This document shows, piece after piece, positions 24,382-32,896 of a stretch of DNA of 37,178 nucleotides. The translations under genes were made by a program, and so were the position numbers. Below the pieces are notes generated by a model. That model made no database searches. It worked only from the letters and a program-made list of their open reading frames with translations, and had not been told where the DNA came from. Source of the DNA: Nitrospira lenta (GTDB lineage Bacteria; Nitrospirota; Nitrospiria; Nitrospirales; Nitrospiraceae); NCBI GenBank assembly GCA_945905765.1, contig CAMDPZ010000017.1, positions 1 through 37,178 on the forward strand, in the 5' to 3' direction. Position 1 is the stretch's first letter. Each line of letters opens with the position of its first letter.

Positions 24382-26576
24382 CCGTTGCGTCTGATGTGCC
24401 TCGACTCACAGCGGCTCTGAGTGCCATTCCTGCCCATGATCGTGAAACCTGGGTGCGAATGGGCATGGCCGTGAAATCAGAACTTGGCGAGGCAGGCTTC
24501 GGCATCTGGGACTCCTGGAGCAAGACCGCCACTAACTATAGCGAACCTGACGCGAAGACCGTCTGGCGCTCGCTGGACTGTACCGGCGGCGTGACCGTTG
24601 GCTCACTCTTCCACGAAGCCCAGCAACGCGGCTTTCAACTCACGAGAGACTATCAGTCGTATATCCCAACCCCGTCAGACATCGCTGAGCGCGAACACAA
24701 AGCCCGTGAAGCTAAAGCCAGGAAGGCAAACAAGCAAGCCGAGGCTGCGACTACGGCACAGGCTATATGGGAGGCTTCCCTGCTTGTGCCAGTAGACCAT
24801 CCCTACCTTCAGCGAAAAGGTATTCAGCCTCACGGAGTTCGAGTCGGTCCCCCCAATCAATTGATCATTCCCGTGATGATCGACGAAGGCATCACCAGTC
24901 TGCAATTTATCGACACGGAGGACAGGAAGCTATTTCTTCCTGGCGGGGCCGTCAAAGGCGGCAGCTTCTCCCTGGGAGATCTGACTGAGGCCAGCACCAT
25001 CTTGATTTGCGAAGGGTACGCCACCGGCGCAAGCCTCCTTGAGGCGACAGGCCTTCCTGTAGTGGTGGCCTTCAGCGCGAACAACCTACTGCCGGTGGCA
25101 AAACAACTTCGACAGCAATATCCAAAGGCCGTGATCGTTCTATGTGGTGACAATGATGTTCATGCTGACGGGAAGCCCAACACCGGATTGATTGTAGCGA
25201 CCGCAGCCGCGAAGGCCATTGGCGGCATCGTCGCCATGCCGGATGTGATCAACAACGGCAGAACGGATTGGAATGATGTGCATGTCAAGCACGGCCTCGA
25301 CGCCGTGCGAGTAGGGATTGAGTCAGCAATGAGAAGAGACCAGGAGCTTGAGGCCATGATGACGACAATACCAGCAACGATGATTGAGCGAGAACCGGAC
25401 CCCATACTCATTGAGGACAAGTTTGTCCTGGATAAGGTGCACACGTTTCTCGGAAGGTTCGTGGCGTATCCGTCCAGGCATGCGCACGTCGCTCATTCCT
25501 TGTGGGTCGTGCATACACACTTGATGGATGCGTGGGAAAGCACACCACGACTCGCATTCCTCTCCCCGGAACCAGGATCAGGGAAAACCCGTGCAATGGA
25601 AGTCACCGAAACTCTCGTCCCGCGACCCGTTGAGGCAATCAACGTCTCCTCGGCATATATGTTCAGGAAAATATCCGACCCGAACGGACTCCCCACCATA
25701 CTGCATGACGAGATTGACACCATTTTTGGGGCGAAGGCCAAAGAGCACGAGGAGATCCGAGGCGTCATTAACGCCGGGCATCGACGCGGGGCGGCGGCTG
25801 GACGTTGCGTCGTAAAAGGGAAAACTATTGAAACGGAGGAGTTGCCCGCCTTCTGTGCGGTAGCCATGGCCGGACTCGGCAACCTACCTGATACGATCTT
25901 GAGCCGATCCATCATTATCAGAATGCGACGGCGGGCACCGGGCGAAGAAGTCGAAGCCTACCGGCGACGAGTCCATGCGCCAGAAGGCTATGCACTCCGG
26001 AACCGGCTGGCAGCCTGGGCCAAACACATTCGCGACGGCCTCAATGCCTACCCCACGATGCCAAATGGGATAACCGACCGGAATGCGGACGTTTGGGAAT
26101 CACTCTTAAGTGTAGCCGATGCGGCAGGCGGATCATGGCCTGAACGGGCGCGGGTAGCTGCTGTAGCCCTTGTAGCGGATGCTCGTGGAGGGCAACCCAG
26201 TCTAGGGATTCGCCTGTTAGGGGATCTCCGCACCGTGTTTGGCGACCGTGACAGCCTGGCGACAGCTGATCTGCTACTTGCGTTGATCAACTTAGAAGAG
26301 TCTCCATGGGGGGATCTGAAGGGAAAACCGTTAGATGCTCGGCGCTTGGCGAATCTCTTGAAACACTATGCAGTGGTATCAAAACAGATTCGGATCGGTG
26401 AGGTAAACCATAAGGGGTACACGCGTGAAGCGCTTTGGGATGCCTTTTTACGGTATCTCCCCCCGATAGAGAGCAGCGTAGGTGGCTCTCCTATGATTGG
26501 GGCTACATCCGCTACAAACGCTACAGTTGAACCGGCTGGACTATTTACCGAGGAGGTTTTCAGCGATGACAATTGA
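24378..26576 (+). CDS. Primase-helicase (PriCT-2, Toprim and DUF3631 domains)
   Basis: The product is 732 residues from ATG 24378, with GAGGAG upstream. Residues 5-85 match a PriCT-2 domain (ETWVRMGMAVKS, then the acidic and aromatic pattern DSWSKTATNYSE). Residues 205-315 form a Toprim-type domain with CEGYATG (211-217), CGDND (256-260) and TDWNDVH (296-302). Residues 385-700 are a DUF3631-type ATPase with Walker A EPGSGKT (398-404) and Walker B ILHDEID (441-447). Phages, plasmids and satellites use such proteins to prime and unwind their own DNA. It overlaps the starts of the genes on both sides (ATGA at the 5' end, 11 bases at the 3' end). Confidence 0.88.
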   Translation: MTVASDVPRLTAALSAIPAHDRETWVRMGMAVKSELGEAGFGIWDSWSKTATNYSEPDAKTVWRSLDCTGGVTVGSLFHEAQQRGFQLTRDYQSYIPTPSDIAEREHKAREAKARKANKQAEAATTAQAIWEASLLVPVDHPYLQRKGIQPHGVRVGPPNQLIIPVMIDEGITSLQFIDTEDRKLFLPGGAVKGGSFSLGDLTEASTILICEGYATGASLLEATGLPVVVAFSANNLLPVAKQLRQQYPKAVIVLCGDNDVHADGKPNTGLIVATAAAKAIGGIVAMPDVINNGRTDWNDVHVKHGLDAVRVGIESAMRRDQELEAMMTTIPATMIEREPDPILIEDKFVLDKVHTFLGRFVAYPSRHAHVAHSLWVVHTHLMDAWESTPRLAFLSPEPGSGKTRAMEVTETLVPRPVEAINVSSAYMFRKISDPNGLPTILHDEIDTIFGAKAKEHEEIRGVINAGHRRGAAAGRCVVKGKTIETEELPAFCAVAMAGLGNLPDTILSRSIIIRMRRRAPGEEVEAYRRRVHAPEGYALRNRLAAWAKHIRDGLNAYPTMPNGITDRNADVWESLLSVADAAGGSWPERARVAAVALVADARGGQPSLGIRLLGDLRTVFGDRDSLATADLLLALINLEESPWGDLKGKPLDARRLANLLKHYAVVSKQIRIGEVNHKGYTREALWDAFLRYLPPIESSVGGSPMIGATSATNATVEPAGLFTEEVFSDDN

Positions 26577-26883
26577 GTGCATCGGCCCCCCATTCACGTA
26601 CCGATGGCCCGACGGAGAGATCCGCCTCGTCCCTGGGTATCCCGTTGAACTCCCCGAAGGCCGAGCGGCGCGACTCCTTGAGAAAGCTCCTGGTCGGGTT
26701 CGGGTTGTGGAGGCGGCGAATAGGATCAATGGCTATCTCATCGGACGCATCGTGAGCTGGGAGAGCCCTCTGTTCGGGCTCTTGCGTGCGACGGTGCAAG
26801 AAGACCTTCTACATGGAGTGCGGGTGTTCCATCCATTGACAGAAGTTGAATGTGTGATCCCTATGACATGGCTTCGGCTATGA
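26566..26883 (+). CDS. Unknown 105-residue protein coupled to the primase-helicase gene
   Basis: The product is 105 residues from ATG 26566, with GAGGAGG nine bases upstream; the start overlaps the end of the primase-helicase gene by 11 bases. Sequence features are a beta-rich N-half (PPFTYRWPDGEIRLVPGYPVELPEG) and a C-half with YLIGRIVSWESPLFG and ECVIPMTWLRL. These suggest a small beta-barrel-like fold. No family is recognised. It likely belongs to the same replication module. Confidence 0.7.
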   Translation: MTIECIGPPFTYRWPDGEIRLVPGYPVELPEGRAARLLEKAPGRVRVVEAANRINGYLIGRIVSWESPLFGLLRATVQEDLLHGVRVFHPLTEVECVIPMTWLRL

Positions 26884-27063
26884 CTGAGGAGTACGGGCGA
26901 ACGGCCTGCCATAGATCGGTGGTTGAGAATCTACGGCTAATAGACAAGGGTGTTCGAGACTGCCATTAAAATAAAGACAACTAACGTATTGATTCGTCAT
27001 GGATATTCAAAACCATTAGGTAGCGGGTCCCCGAGTTTCCGAAAGGACGCCTGGCCGCTGGCC

Positions 27064-27078
27064 ATTCTAAAGTAGAAT
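27064..27078 (+). promoter_or_regulatory. Perfect inverted repeat before the DUF5681-like gene
   Basis: ATTCTA-AAG-TAGAAT is a perfect palindrome ending ten bases before the ATG at 27088 and abutting the ribosome site (GAAGG). It could be an operator or a small hairpin masking the ribosome site. Confidence 0.4.
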
Positions 27079-27087
27079 GAAGGTAGC

Positions 27088-27429
27088 ATGTTCAAGCGCG
27101 GACAACCAAAAATCGCAGGACGGAAGAAGGGCATCCCCAACAAGTCCACCACGGAAGTGGGGATATTCTGCCGTGACGTTCTGGAAACGGCAGAGTTCCA
27201 GGAGAAATGGCGGGACTACTTTAGGACGACGCCTTTGCGCCTGATGGAGCCGAAGCTCCTAGCCTTGGCCTTTGCCTACGCCTATGGCAAGCCCCGCGAA
27301 CGCGTTGAATCGACTGGCGCGGGAAACGGTACGTTTCAATCGAACGTGAGCTTCTACTTGCCCAACAACAACCGCAACCCTAGCATCGTTCGTGACAACG
27401 AATCAGAACCAAAGACTCGGTCCTCATAG
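27088..27429 (+). CDS. DUF5681-like protein (possible phage packaging-related)
   Basis: The product is 113 residues. The N-terminus GQPKIAGRKKGIPNKST is the basic signature of DUF5681-type proteins, often found beside phage terminase genes. It continues with a helical part (VGIFCRDVLETAEFQEKWRDYF and a MEPKLLALAFAYAYGKP segment like that seen in such proteins) and a low-complexity tail. No terminase large subunit follows, so this is the last phage-like gene. It converges on the caspase-like gene, 25 bases away. Confidence 0.6.
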   Translation: MFKRGQPKIAGRKKGIPNKSTTEVGIFCRDVLETAEFQEKWRDYFRTTPLRLMEPKLLALAFAYAYGKPRERVESTGAGNGTFQSNVSFYLPNNNRNPSIVRDNESEPKTRSS

Positions 27430-27454
27430 GGTCACAGCGCTACAGCACACAGGA

Positions 27455-29173
27455 TTAATTCGGTCGGTCCTGGGCACACCGGAACCCACTATAGCTGCCC
27501 CGGTACGACGGAGTGGTCCAGGCCCGGTACGTAGAGACCAAGTAGCCCGCTTGATTGTACCACGACCCGCCGCGGAACACCTTCTGACTGCCGTCGTAGT
27601 CCGAGCTGGTCCATTCCCACACATTTCCCGCCAGGTCATAGATGCCGTAAGGACTCTTACCCGCCTCCAGAGACCCAACCGTGACCAGGACCCCGTAGTT
27701 GTTAAAACCGGAGTCCTTAGAGTTTTTGTTGAACTTACCAAAGTTGGCATGACGGCTCGTCGGTTCCTCATTGCCCCAGGGATAGAGGCGCCCGTCCGTG
27801 CCCCTGGCCGCCTTCTCCCATTCCTGCTCCGTCGGCAGCCGTTTCTCATAGGCACGGCAATAGGCCTCGGCTTCGTGCCAGGAGACCCCGACCACCGGCT
27901 TTTGCCCCTGACTAACCAGGACCGACGTCGGCCATTCGCTCGGCGCTTGCGCGCCCGTAGCCCCCAGGTGCTTAGCATAGAGCGCGGTGCTCACTTCAAA
28001 CTTGTCCATATAGAAGGCTGACAGGGAGAGGCGCTGCTTGTCGTCCCCGTAGAGAAACTCTCCCTCCGGCACCAGCAACATCGGCGCGCCGTCTTGCCCC
28101 GTGATCTGGCGGCCTAGCTCTTTGGGCGCGCTGTAGCTCGGCAGGCTCGCCACCTCCAGCTTCTTTTGCTTGTCCGCGATCTGTTGTTTCTTCGCCTCAA
28201 TCTTCCGCTGTACCTCCGCCTGCTTCGCCTGGGTATCGACCGCCTGTTCCTGGGCCTCCAAGGCTTTCAATTCCTGCTCCGCCTGGCTCAACGAGGCCAT
28301 TGGTTTCTTGAGGACCTCCGGTGCTCTTTGTATTGCCATGGCAATGGGTAGTGCACTCCTGGCACCAAGCGCCTGCTCGCTCGGGAAAAGTACTGGTGTC
28401 TGTTCCCGATTCAACTCATCCACCGCAAGGGTCGCCACTCGCTCTCGCACATAGGGATACAATTCTTTCACTGTCACGAGGCCATCGTTGTTGGTATCCG
28501 CTGCGCCTTGCAATCCCGTCAGGAGGGCATGGGTAAACAGACCATGTCCGGCCTTGTCGTAGTCTGAAGAGATCTGATTGCCGGTGGCCGCCGCCAACAC
28601 AATCATGTTGTGGCTGGCCAGAGTCTGGCTCTCCATCGACAAGACCATCGGTCGTGCCCCTTTCGCTAAAACGGATCGTCCCGCCGCGCCAGAGAAGCAC
28701 GAATCCAGCACGACCAGCACCTCTTTCACTGGCAATTGGCTCAACGTGGTGTAGAGATCATTGAGGGGATAGAGGCCGTCAGGATAGTCGGGATGCCCAT
28801 CCCAGGGCACGAGATAGGACTCTGCCGTCTTGGTGTTGGGGGTGCCATGGCCGGCATAATAGACGTAGACCACTGAGGCGGACGTGACCCGCATCTTCAA
28901 CCAGCTCCCCACGGAACGTAAGTCTGCACTGGTCGCCTTGGAATCGGTGAGGAGTCGGATATGGGCTTTGGGAATGCCAGCCTGCTTCTCCAGCATCTGC
29001 GCCATAGCCTCGGCATCCTTCACGGCATAGGCCACCTTCGGAATGACCTCTTCCCGATATTGGCTGATGCCAATCACGACCGCATAGGCATTAGGTTGCG
29101 TGAGTGGAGCCGTGGCGGCCAGAGCCGACGTCAGTGGCAGTACGCCCAACAACAGCAAGACGAGAACACGCAT
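27455..29173 (-). CDS. Exported caspase-like protease with EF-hand loop and FGE-like C-terminal domain
   Basis: The product is 572 residues from ATG 29173, six bases after GGAGG; an ATG three bases earlier is also possible. A signal peptide covers about 1-20 (LVLLLLGVLPLTSALAAT), so it is exported. Residues 25-265 are a caspase (C14) domain with catalytic His109 (YYAGHG) and Cys159 (LDSCFSG). A canonical EF-hand loop, DTNNDGLVTVKE, lies at 226-237. Residues 295-342 are a Glu/Gln/Lys coiled coil. Residues 362-572 are a sulfatase-modifying-factor (FGE-type) domain with GVSWHEAEAYC, RLPTEQEWEKAARG and GNVWEWT. The Cys pair needed for formylglycine formation is absent, so that domain probably binds rather than oxidises. 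No partner is evident. Confidence 0.92.
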   Translation of the reverse strand: MRVLVLLLLGVLPLTSALAATAPLTQPNAYAVVIGISQYREEVIPKVAYAVKDAEAMAQMLEKQAGIPKAHIRLLTDSKATSADLRSVGSWLKMRVTSASVVYVYYAGHGTPNTKTAESYLVPWDGHPDYPDGLYPLNDLYTTLSQLPVKEVLVVLDSCFSGAAGRSVLAKGARPMVLSMESQTLASHNMIVLAAATGNQISSDYDKAGHGLFTHALLTGLQGAADTNNDGLVTVKELYPYVRERVATLAVDELNREQTPVLFPSEQALGARSALPIAMAIQRAPEVLKKPMASLSQAEQELKALEAQEQAVDTQAKQAEVQRKIEAKKQQIADKQKKLEVASLPSYSAPKELGRQITGQDGAPMLLVPEGEFLYGDDKQRLSLSAFYMDKFEVSTALYAKHLGATGAQAPSEWPTSVLVSQGQKPVVGVSWHEAEAYCRAYEKRLPTEQEWEKAARGTDGRLYPWGNEEPTSRHANFGKFNKNSKDSGFNNYGVLVTVGSLEAGKSPYGIYDLAGNVWEWTSSDYDGSQKVFRGGSWYNQAGYLVSTYRAWTTPSYRGSYSGFRCAQDRPN

Positions 29174-30209
29174 CATACCCTCCACGCGTGGGATTGCACG
29201 GCACCGATCGACAAGTGTAGGAGTCAGGTAGGGGAAAGGCAAGCCATGCGGAGCGGGAGCACATCAGGCGCTGGGAGACGAAACCGTTGCAGGTTAGTTG
29301 CTTCGCTTTCGCCACTCCCACGGCGGTACCGGCTGCGGGTCGGCCCACAAGCGAGCGAGCAACCACTCTCCAATGGACGCTGCATACTAAAGCAGAACAC
29401 ACCGGTCAGGAGCGGCATCTGTGCATAACCGACGTGCGAACCCCGCGCCCAGTGCGGACATGCCTCACGGAATGGATGAAAGACCCTGCATTTCCCAGCA
29501 TATAGCTATTTCTGGTTTATTTTCCTGAAGGCACCACCATATCGTGTGGTACGTAACCCGCTTCAATCAATGCCTATTTTTTAGGCAAAGAGGTGCTTTG
29601 AACGAAGCACAACGCGGCATTTTGCTGGCGGGGCCATCTTATGCACAGACTTATCCCCCGAAGCTGGGGAGCGGGTTGTGTGCATATTTTTCTTGATCTT
29701 GTGACATATCGTGATCGGGTGTCCTCCTCGACGTGTGACGATCGACCATGCCACGCCCGCCATTCCCGCCGTCAGGGTCATCAGCCCCCGGTACGGGTCG
29801 TCCACCGGGTGTCCGTCCACCCCGCATCAGCCCGTTCTCCGTCCACCAGAGGAGGCGTTGGTCGATCGGCTGATCCCACCCCGGTTCCTCCCCCACGGTC
29901 TCATCCAGTAGGCCGCGGCCTGATTGATCGGCCTGTTGTCGATCTCGGATCGTGGGGTCATGAAAGCCCTCCCTGGGATGGAAGATTGCGATCAAAAAGC
30001 GGGGGGAATTTGCCCTGATGGCGACACCATCATCAATCAGGCATCTAGTCTTGCTGGTGGTACCGTGTGAGCGGGAGGCACAAACTGGGCAGAATGGGGG
30101 CAGCGCGCGACACAGAGCAACACAGAGGCAAGAGACTGCCACCGCATGAAAAAGGGGATCGCTGCGCCTATCAAGGCTTTCAGCGACCCCCCTTATACAA
30201 TCCCCACGA
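29174..30209. other. Low-coding region upstream of the caspase-like gene
   Basis: About 1 kb with no supported gene. Open frames exist here, including one of 163 codons on the minus strand (29651-30142), but none has a clear ribosome site or a recognisable motif. It holds the cluster of palindromes and DnaA-box-like words listed separately, and presumably the caspase-like gene promoter. Confidence 0.45.
29571..29659. other. Cluster of palindromes and DnaA-box-like words
   Basis: Within 90 bases are TGCCTA-TTTTT-TAGGCA (29571-29587, perfect), GTGCTT-TGAACG-AAGCAC (29593-29610, perfect), TTATGCACA at 29639-29647 (one base from the DnaA consensus TTATCCACA) and TTATCCCCC at 29651. A related TGTGCATAT word follows at 29679. 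This clustering recalls plasmid or phage origins, but no replication gene is adjacent and chance is not excluded. Confidence 0.35.
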
Positions 30210-30484
30210 GCAGCACTCGTCCCCTTCGCGCACGCGATTCATCCCATCGCCGGCGAGCACAACTGGATGGACACCATGTTCAAGGAGTTCTTCGAGTCGT
30301 TCGGTCCCGTCAGCGGTGTGCATATCAAGGAGCGACTGTCCTTCGACAAGCCACCGACGTGGGCGCAGACCTCCCTCACATCGGGGGGCCCGAAAGCCCT
30401 GACGACCGGTACGTGTTCCACTCGGAAAGCACGATCGATCCCGAGAAGCGGGTCGTCACGCTGGTCGGGGGACAGGGTTGGTGA
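30210..30484 (+). pseudogene. Frameshifted gene remnant, unknown family
   Basis: Two overlapping frames read as one protein if a single base is gained or lost near 30350. The first frame gives AIHPIAGEHNWMDTMFKEFF and onward to LSFDKPPT; the second continues DVGADLPHIGGPESPDDRYV and ends VVTLVGGQGW before a TGA at 30482. Both halves have normal protein composition and no stops. I do not recognise the family. The 5' end is undefined. Confidence 0.5.
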
Positions 30485-30628
30485 TCTGCTCCCAGCTGTT
30501 AGGCCACCCCTTGAGTGTGCTCACGCCGACAACCCGATCGGAGGGATCATGCGAATCTCTGGGGCCGGTGGCCGATACCTCGGCGCACTGTGCTGGCTCC
30601 TCACGGTGAGCCCCGATTTATTTAGAGG

Positions 30629-30700
30629 GCGTCGTCGGGACAGAACGCGTTCGTCGAACGGTTCAACCGGATCTGCCGACACGCGATCCTTAACGGTTAA
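30629..30700 (+). pseudogene. Transposase integrase-core scrap (IS3-like)
   Basis: Twenty-three codons read GQNAFVERFNRICRHAILNG near their end, then stop. This matches the region around the catalytic Glu of IS3/rve transposases (QNAFVERFN...). A stop lies just upstream in frame, so it is a fragment of a dead element. Confidence 0.5.
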
Positions 30701-30715
30701 GCCGTATCCATTCAC

Positions 30716-31072
30716 TCATTTAATTTGGAATCGAGCAGTGGCGGTGGCTTTCAACAGCCGGTGGTCAGCTGTCGCCGCGACTAGCTTAATTTGATGTGAC
30801 CCGCTAGAAAGGCCCATGATTGCTTGAAAGGGGCCTGGTATATGCTGACCATCCAAGTAAAAAATGACATGGTCCGCCAACTCACCTTTTAAGAATTTGT
30901 ACTCCAAATCCACATCGTTGCCTGCGATGACGGCACCGTCTGCAGGAAAAATAATACGAATACTAGTTCCGTCATCTTCTGGTGGGGCCGCGCCAACGTC
31001 GTGTATCATGACTAGTCCCGAGGCTAGGATCAGCACGATGTACAACCGTATTAGAGATGCTGTCAACGTCAT
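30716..31072 (-). CDS. Exported Ig-like/beta-sandwich protein
   Basis: The product is 118 residues from ATG 31072. A signal peptide is visible (about 1-28: LIRLYIVLILASGLVMIHDVGA). The mature domain is one beta-sandwich of about 85 residues: IRIIFPADGAVIAGNDVDLEY, HVIFYLDGQHI and SGSHQIKLVAATADH, the pattern of small Ig-like or FN3-like domains that decorate periplasmic proteins. No catalytic residues are evident. A minus-strand DUF393 gene lies 141 bases upstream. Confidence 0.75.
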   Translation of the reverse strand: MTLTASLIRLYIVLILASGLVMIHDVGAAPPEDDGTSIRIIFPADGAVIAGNDVDLEYKFLKGELADHVIFYLDGQHIPGPFQAIMGLSSGSHQIKLVAATADHRLLKATATARFQIK

Positions 31073-31213
31073 GCCTCGGTTCTGGCCCTTCCAGTATCCT
31101 CTTCCCAATGCCTACTTCCGGCCCCAGGTATGGGAGACATACCTCACACAACAGCTGCAACGCGGCGTGAAATGTTGGAGGGCAAGACCTGTCCACAGGG
31201 TTAGGGGCATTTG

Positions 31214-31639
31214 CTACGTGCGCCCCGTGAGGCGCAGCCGGTGCTTGGCAAACCACACATAACTGCGCACGAGCAGGCGATCGATGAAAGGCCAGCGACT
31301 GAGGCGTGCCAGCCGGCCAAGGCCAACGGCCGTCCACATGGCGCGGAGCACGTCCACTCCTTGAATCACCCTGCCATCGCCCCATCGAGCGTGGATGACC
31401 GCGCTCAACTGCTCGCAGGACAGCCCGCACTCAGCCTCGCAAAAGGTCGGCGGCGCGAAGTCGATAAGTCGGAGTCGCCCTCGACGGTCAAGCCTGCGCA
31501 TGAGGCTGATTTCCAGCCGACAAATCGGGCACGCGCCATCATAATAGACGGTGAGAGGGTATGGAGCTGCATTTGCGCCGTGGGGCGCTGTGGGCCCGGA
31601 CCCTGCCGGCGACTGACCGCCGTCGAAGCTCAAAATCAT
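31214..31639 (-). CDS. DUF393 protein with DCC thiol motif
   Basis: The product is 141 residues from ATG 31639; the frame stays open to 31687. The DUF393 signature DGACPIC is at about 34-40 (YYDGACPIC, Cys37 and Cys40), followed by LMRRLDRRGRLRLIDF and a C-terminal hydrophobic and basic part with RLARLSRWPFIDRLLVRSYVWF. DUF393 proteins are predicted thiol-disulfide oxidoreductases of the thioredoxin-like kind; function is unproven. It is preceded by about 1.2 kb of non-coding DNA. Confidence 0.82.
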   Translation of the reverse strand: MILSFDGGQSPAGSGPTAPHGANAAPYPLTVYYDGACPICRLEISLMRRLDRRGRLRLIDFAPPTFCEAECGLSCEQLSAVIHARWGDGRVIQGVDVLRAMWTAVGLGRLARLSRWPFIDRLLVRSYVWFAKHRLRLTGRT

Positions 31640-32896
31640 TGGCACCTGTCCCACGTCGGCGAAGACACCTGTGTCCTCCTCGACCATTAAAGCCAGTGGA
31701 GGTTAAGGTGCTGGCTCTTCTCACCCTGGCAGCCGTATTCACGATGCGTTTTCTTCAAAAGATAAGGCGGGCCTCCAGGTTCCACGTGCGCCAACCTTTG
31801 CCTCCTCTCCCGCCGGCATCTTAATCGAGCCTGCGACGGCCTCATCGCCTCGACCGCAGCCGCGCACGTTTCCACAGCCTGCAATCACCAGGAGCTCGCG
31901 AGTCAGTATCGTGCCGCTGATTAGGCTCATCACCAGCCGCACCCTGCGCAGGAGCGGAGGTAGTACGGGTTGCTGCATGCGAACTTCCATCAAGTGGCCA
32001 CCCCCCCTCGGGCTCAACGGGCCCCCACGTGCCTTTACCCGATCCACGATTCAAGACATTGTCCTTGCCCCTATGGCCTGAGAACCACGATCCTTGACGC
32101 CGCCACTGGCGCTTTTCCGCTCAGTCGTATTCCCGCTGTGCCGTGCTCGAGAAAAATGAGCCATTCGCGGATGCCTGGTGATCTTTAACGTCCCCTACGT
32201 CCCACATCGCGACTAGCGTTCTTTTTCGACGACTGGTGTCGGGATCCCCGGAGACAGTCATTGCGCCTTGACTGTCTCCAGATATTTGCACCCACTCCGC
32301 CTACGCGGGTCCCCTACTCAGCAACGGTAGACGTATCAGTGATCCGAACCCGAGTACGTATGTGCGTGGCCGTTTTAGGAACCCGCCAGCGTGGGACATC
32401 GTAGCGCATTGCACTGGGAAGGGACGGGAGGAACGAATCGTGATCGGCCTGCGAGCCTCGCAGGGGAAATCAAAAAAGTATTGTAAGAGGGTGCTAACGA
32501 TGGCGCAAGGGCCGCGTGGGGGATTGACGGTACTTGCGCCTGCTAGCTGCCAGGGCCAGGGGTAAAAGTGATATTATTCGATGGGGAATCGGAGGAAAAT
32601 TGCTCCTTAGATAATTAGGAGGTTCGCGTGAGACCACACGAAGACCCAGAGGAGTTGCAAGTAGGTTGAACTCCCCCGCCGACTCTCATTGTAGGCGAAC
32701 CGCCGCGAAGGATAATCTCCTGATATATCAAGCCTATGGTACGCCGTCGGTGGTCCTTCCTGTCGGAATCCATGGGCAGGTCTTGACCGGCCGGCACTTC
32801 GCCCAGTAGCATACCCGTGACTGCCACACACCCGTTCATTGAAGAACAAATCGTGGCACGGGGACGTCTGTAACCGGACGGAAAGGACTCATCACG
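31640..32896. other. Low-coding region with a strong hairpin
   Basis: No supported gene was found in 1.26 kb. Short open frames here lack ribosome sites and recognisable motifs. The only clear structure is the inverted repeat at 32250-32279. The final 60 bases presumably hold the promoter of the glutathione peroxidase gene. Confidence 0.45.
32250..32279. repeat. Perfect 10-bp inverted repeat
   Basis: GGAGACAGTC and GACTGTCTCC flank a 10-base spacer, forming a strong hairpin in DNA with no supported gene on either side. It could be a terminator remnant or an end of a small mobile element. Confidence 0.55.

Noticed and set aside
22499-27454. Integrase and att repeats for the phage-like element
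   Set aside because: No integrase-like frame and no long direct repeat shared by the two flanks was seen, so boundaries are not claimed.
26884-27454. Template repeat and reverse transcriptase for a diversity-generating retroelement
   Set aside because: No near-copy of the FGE-like tail and no reverse transcriptase motif (Y/F-x-DD) frame was found downstream of the caspase-like gene.
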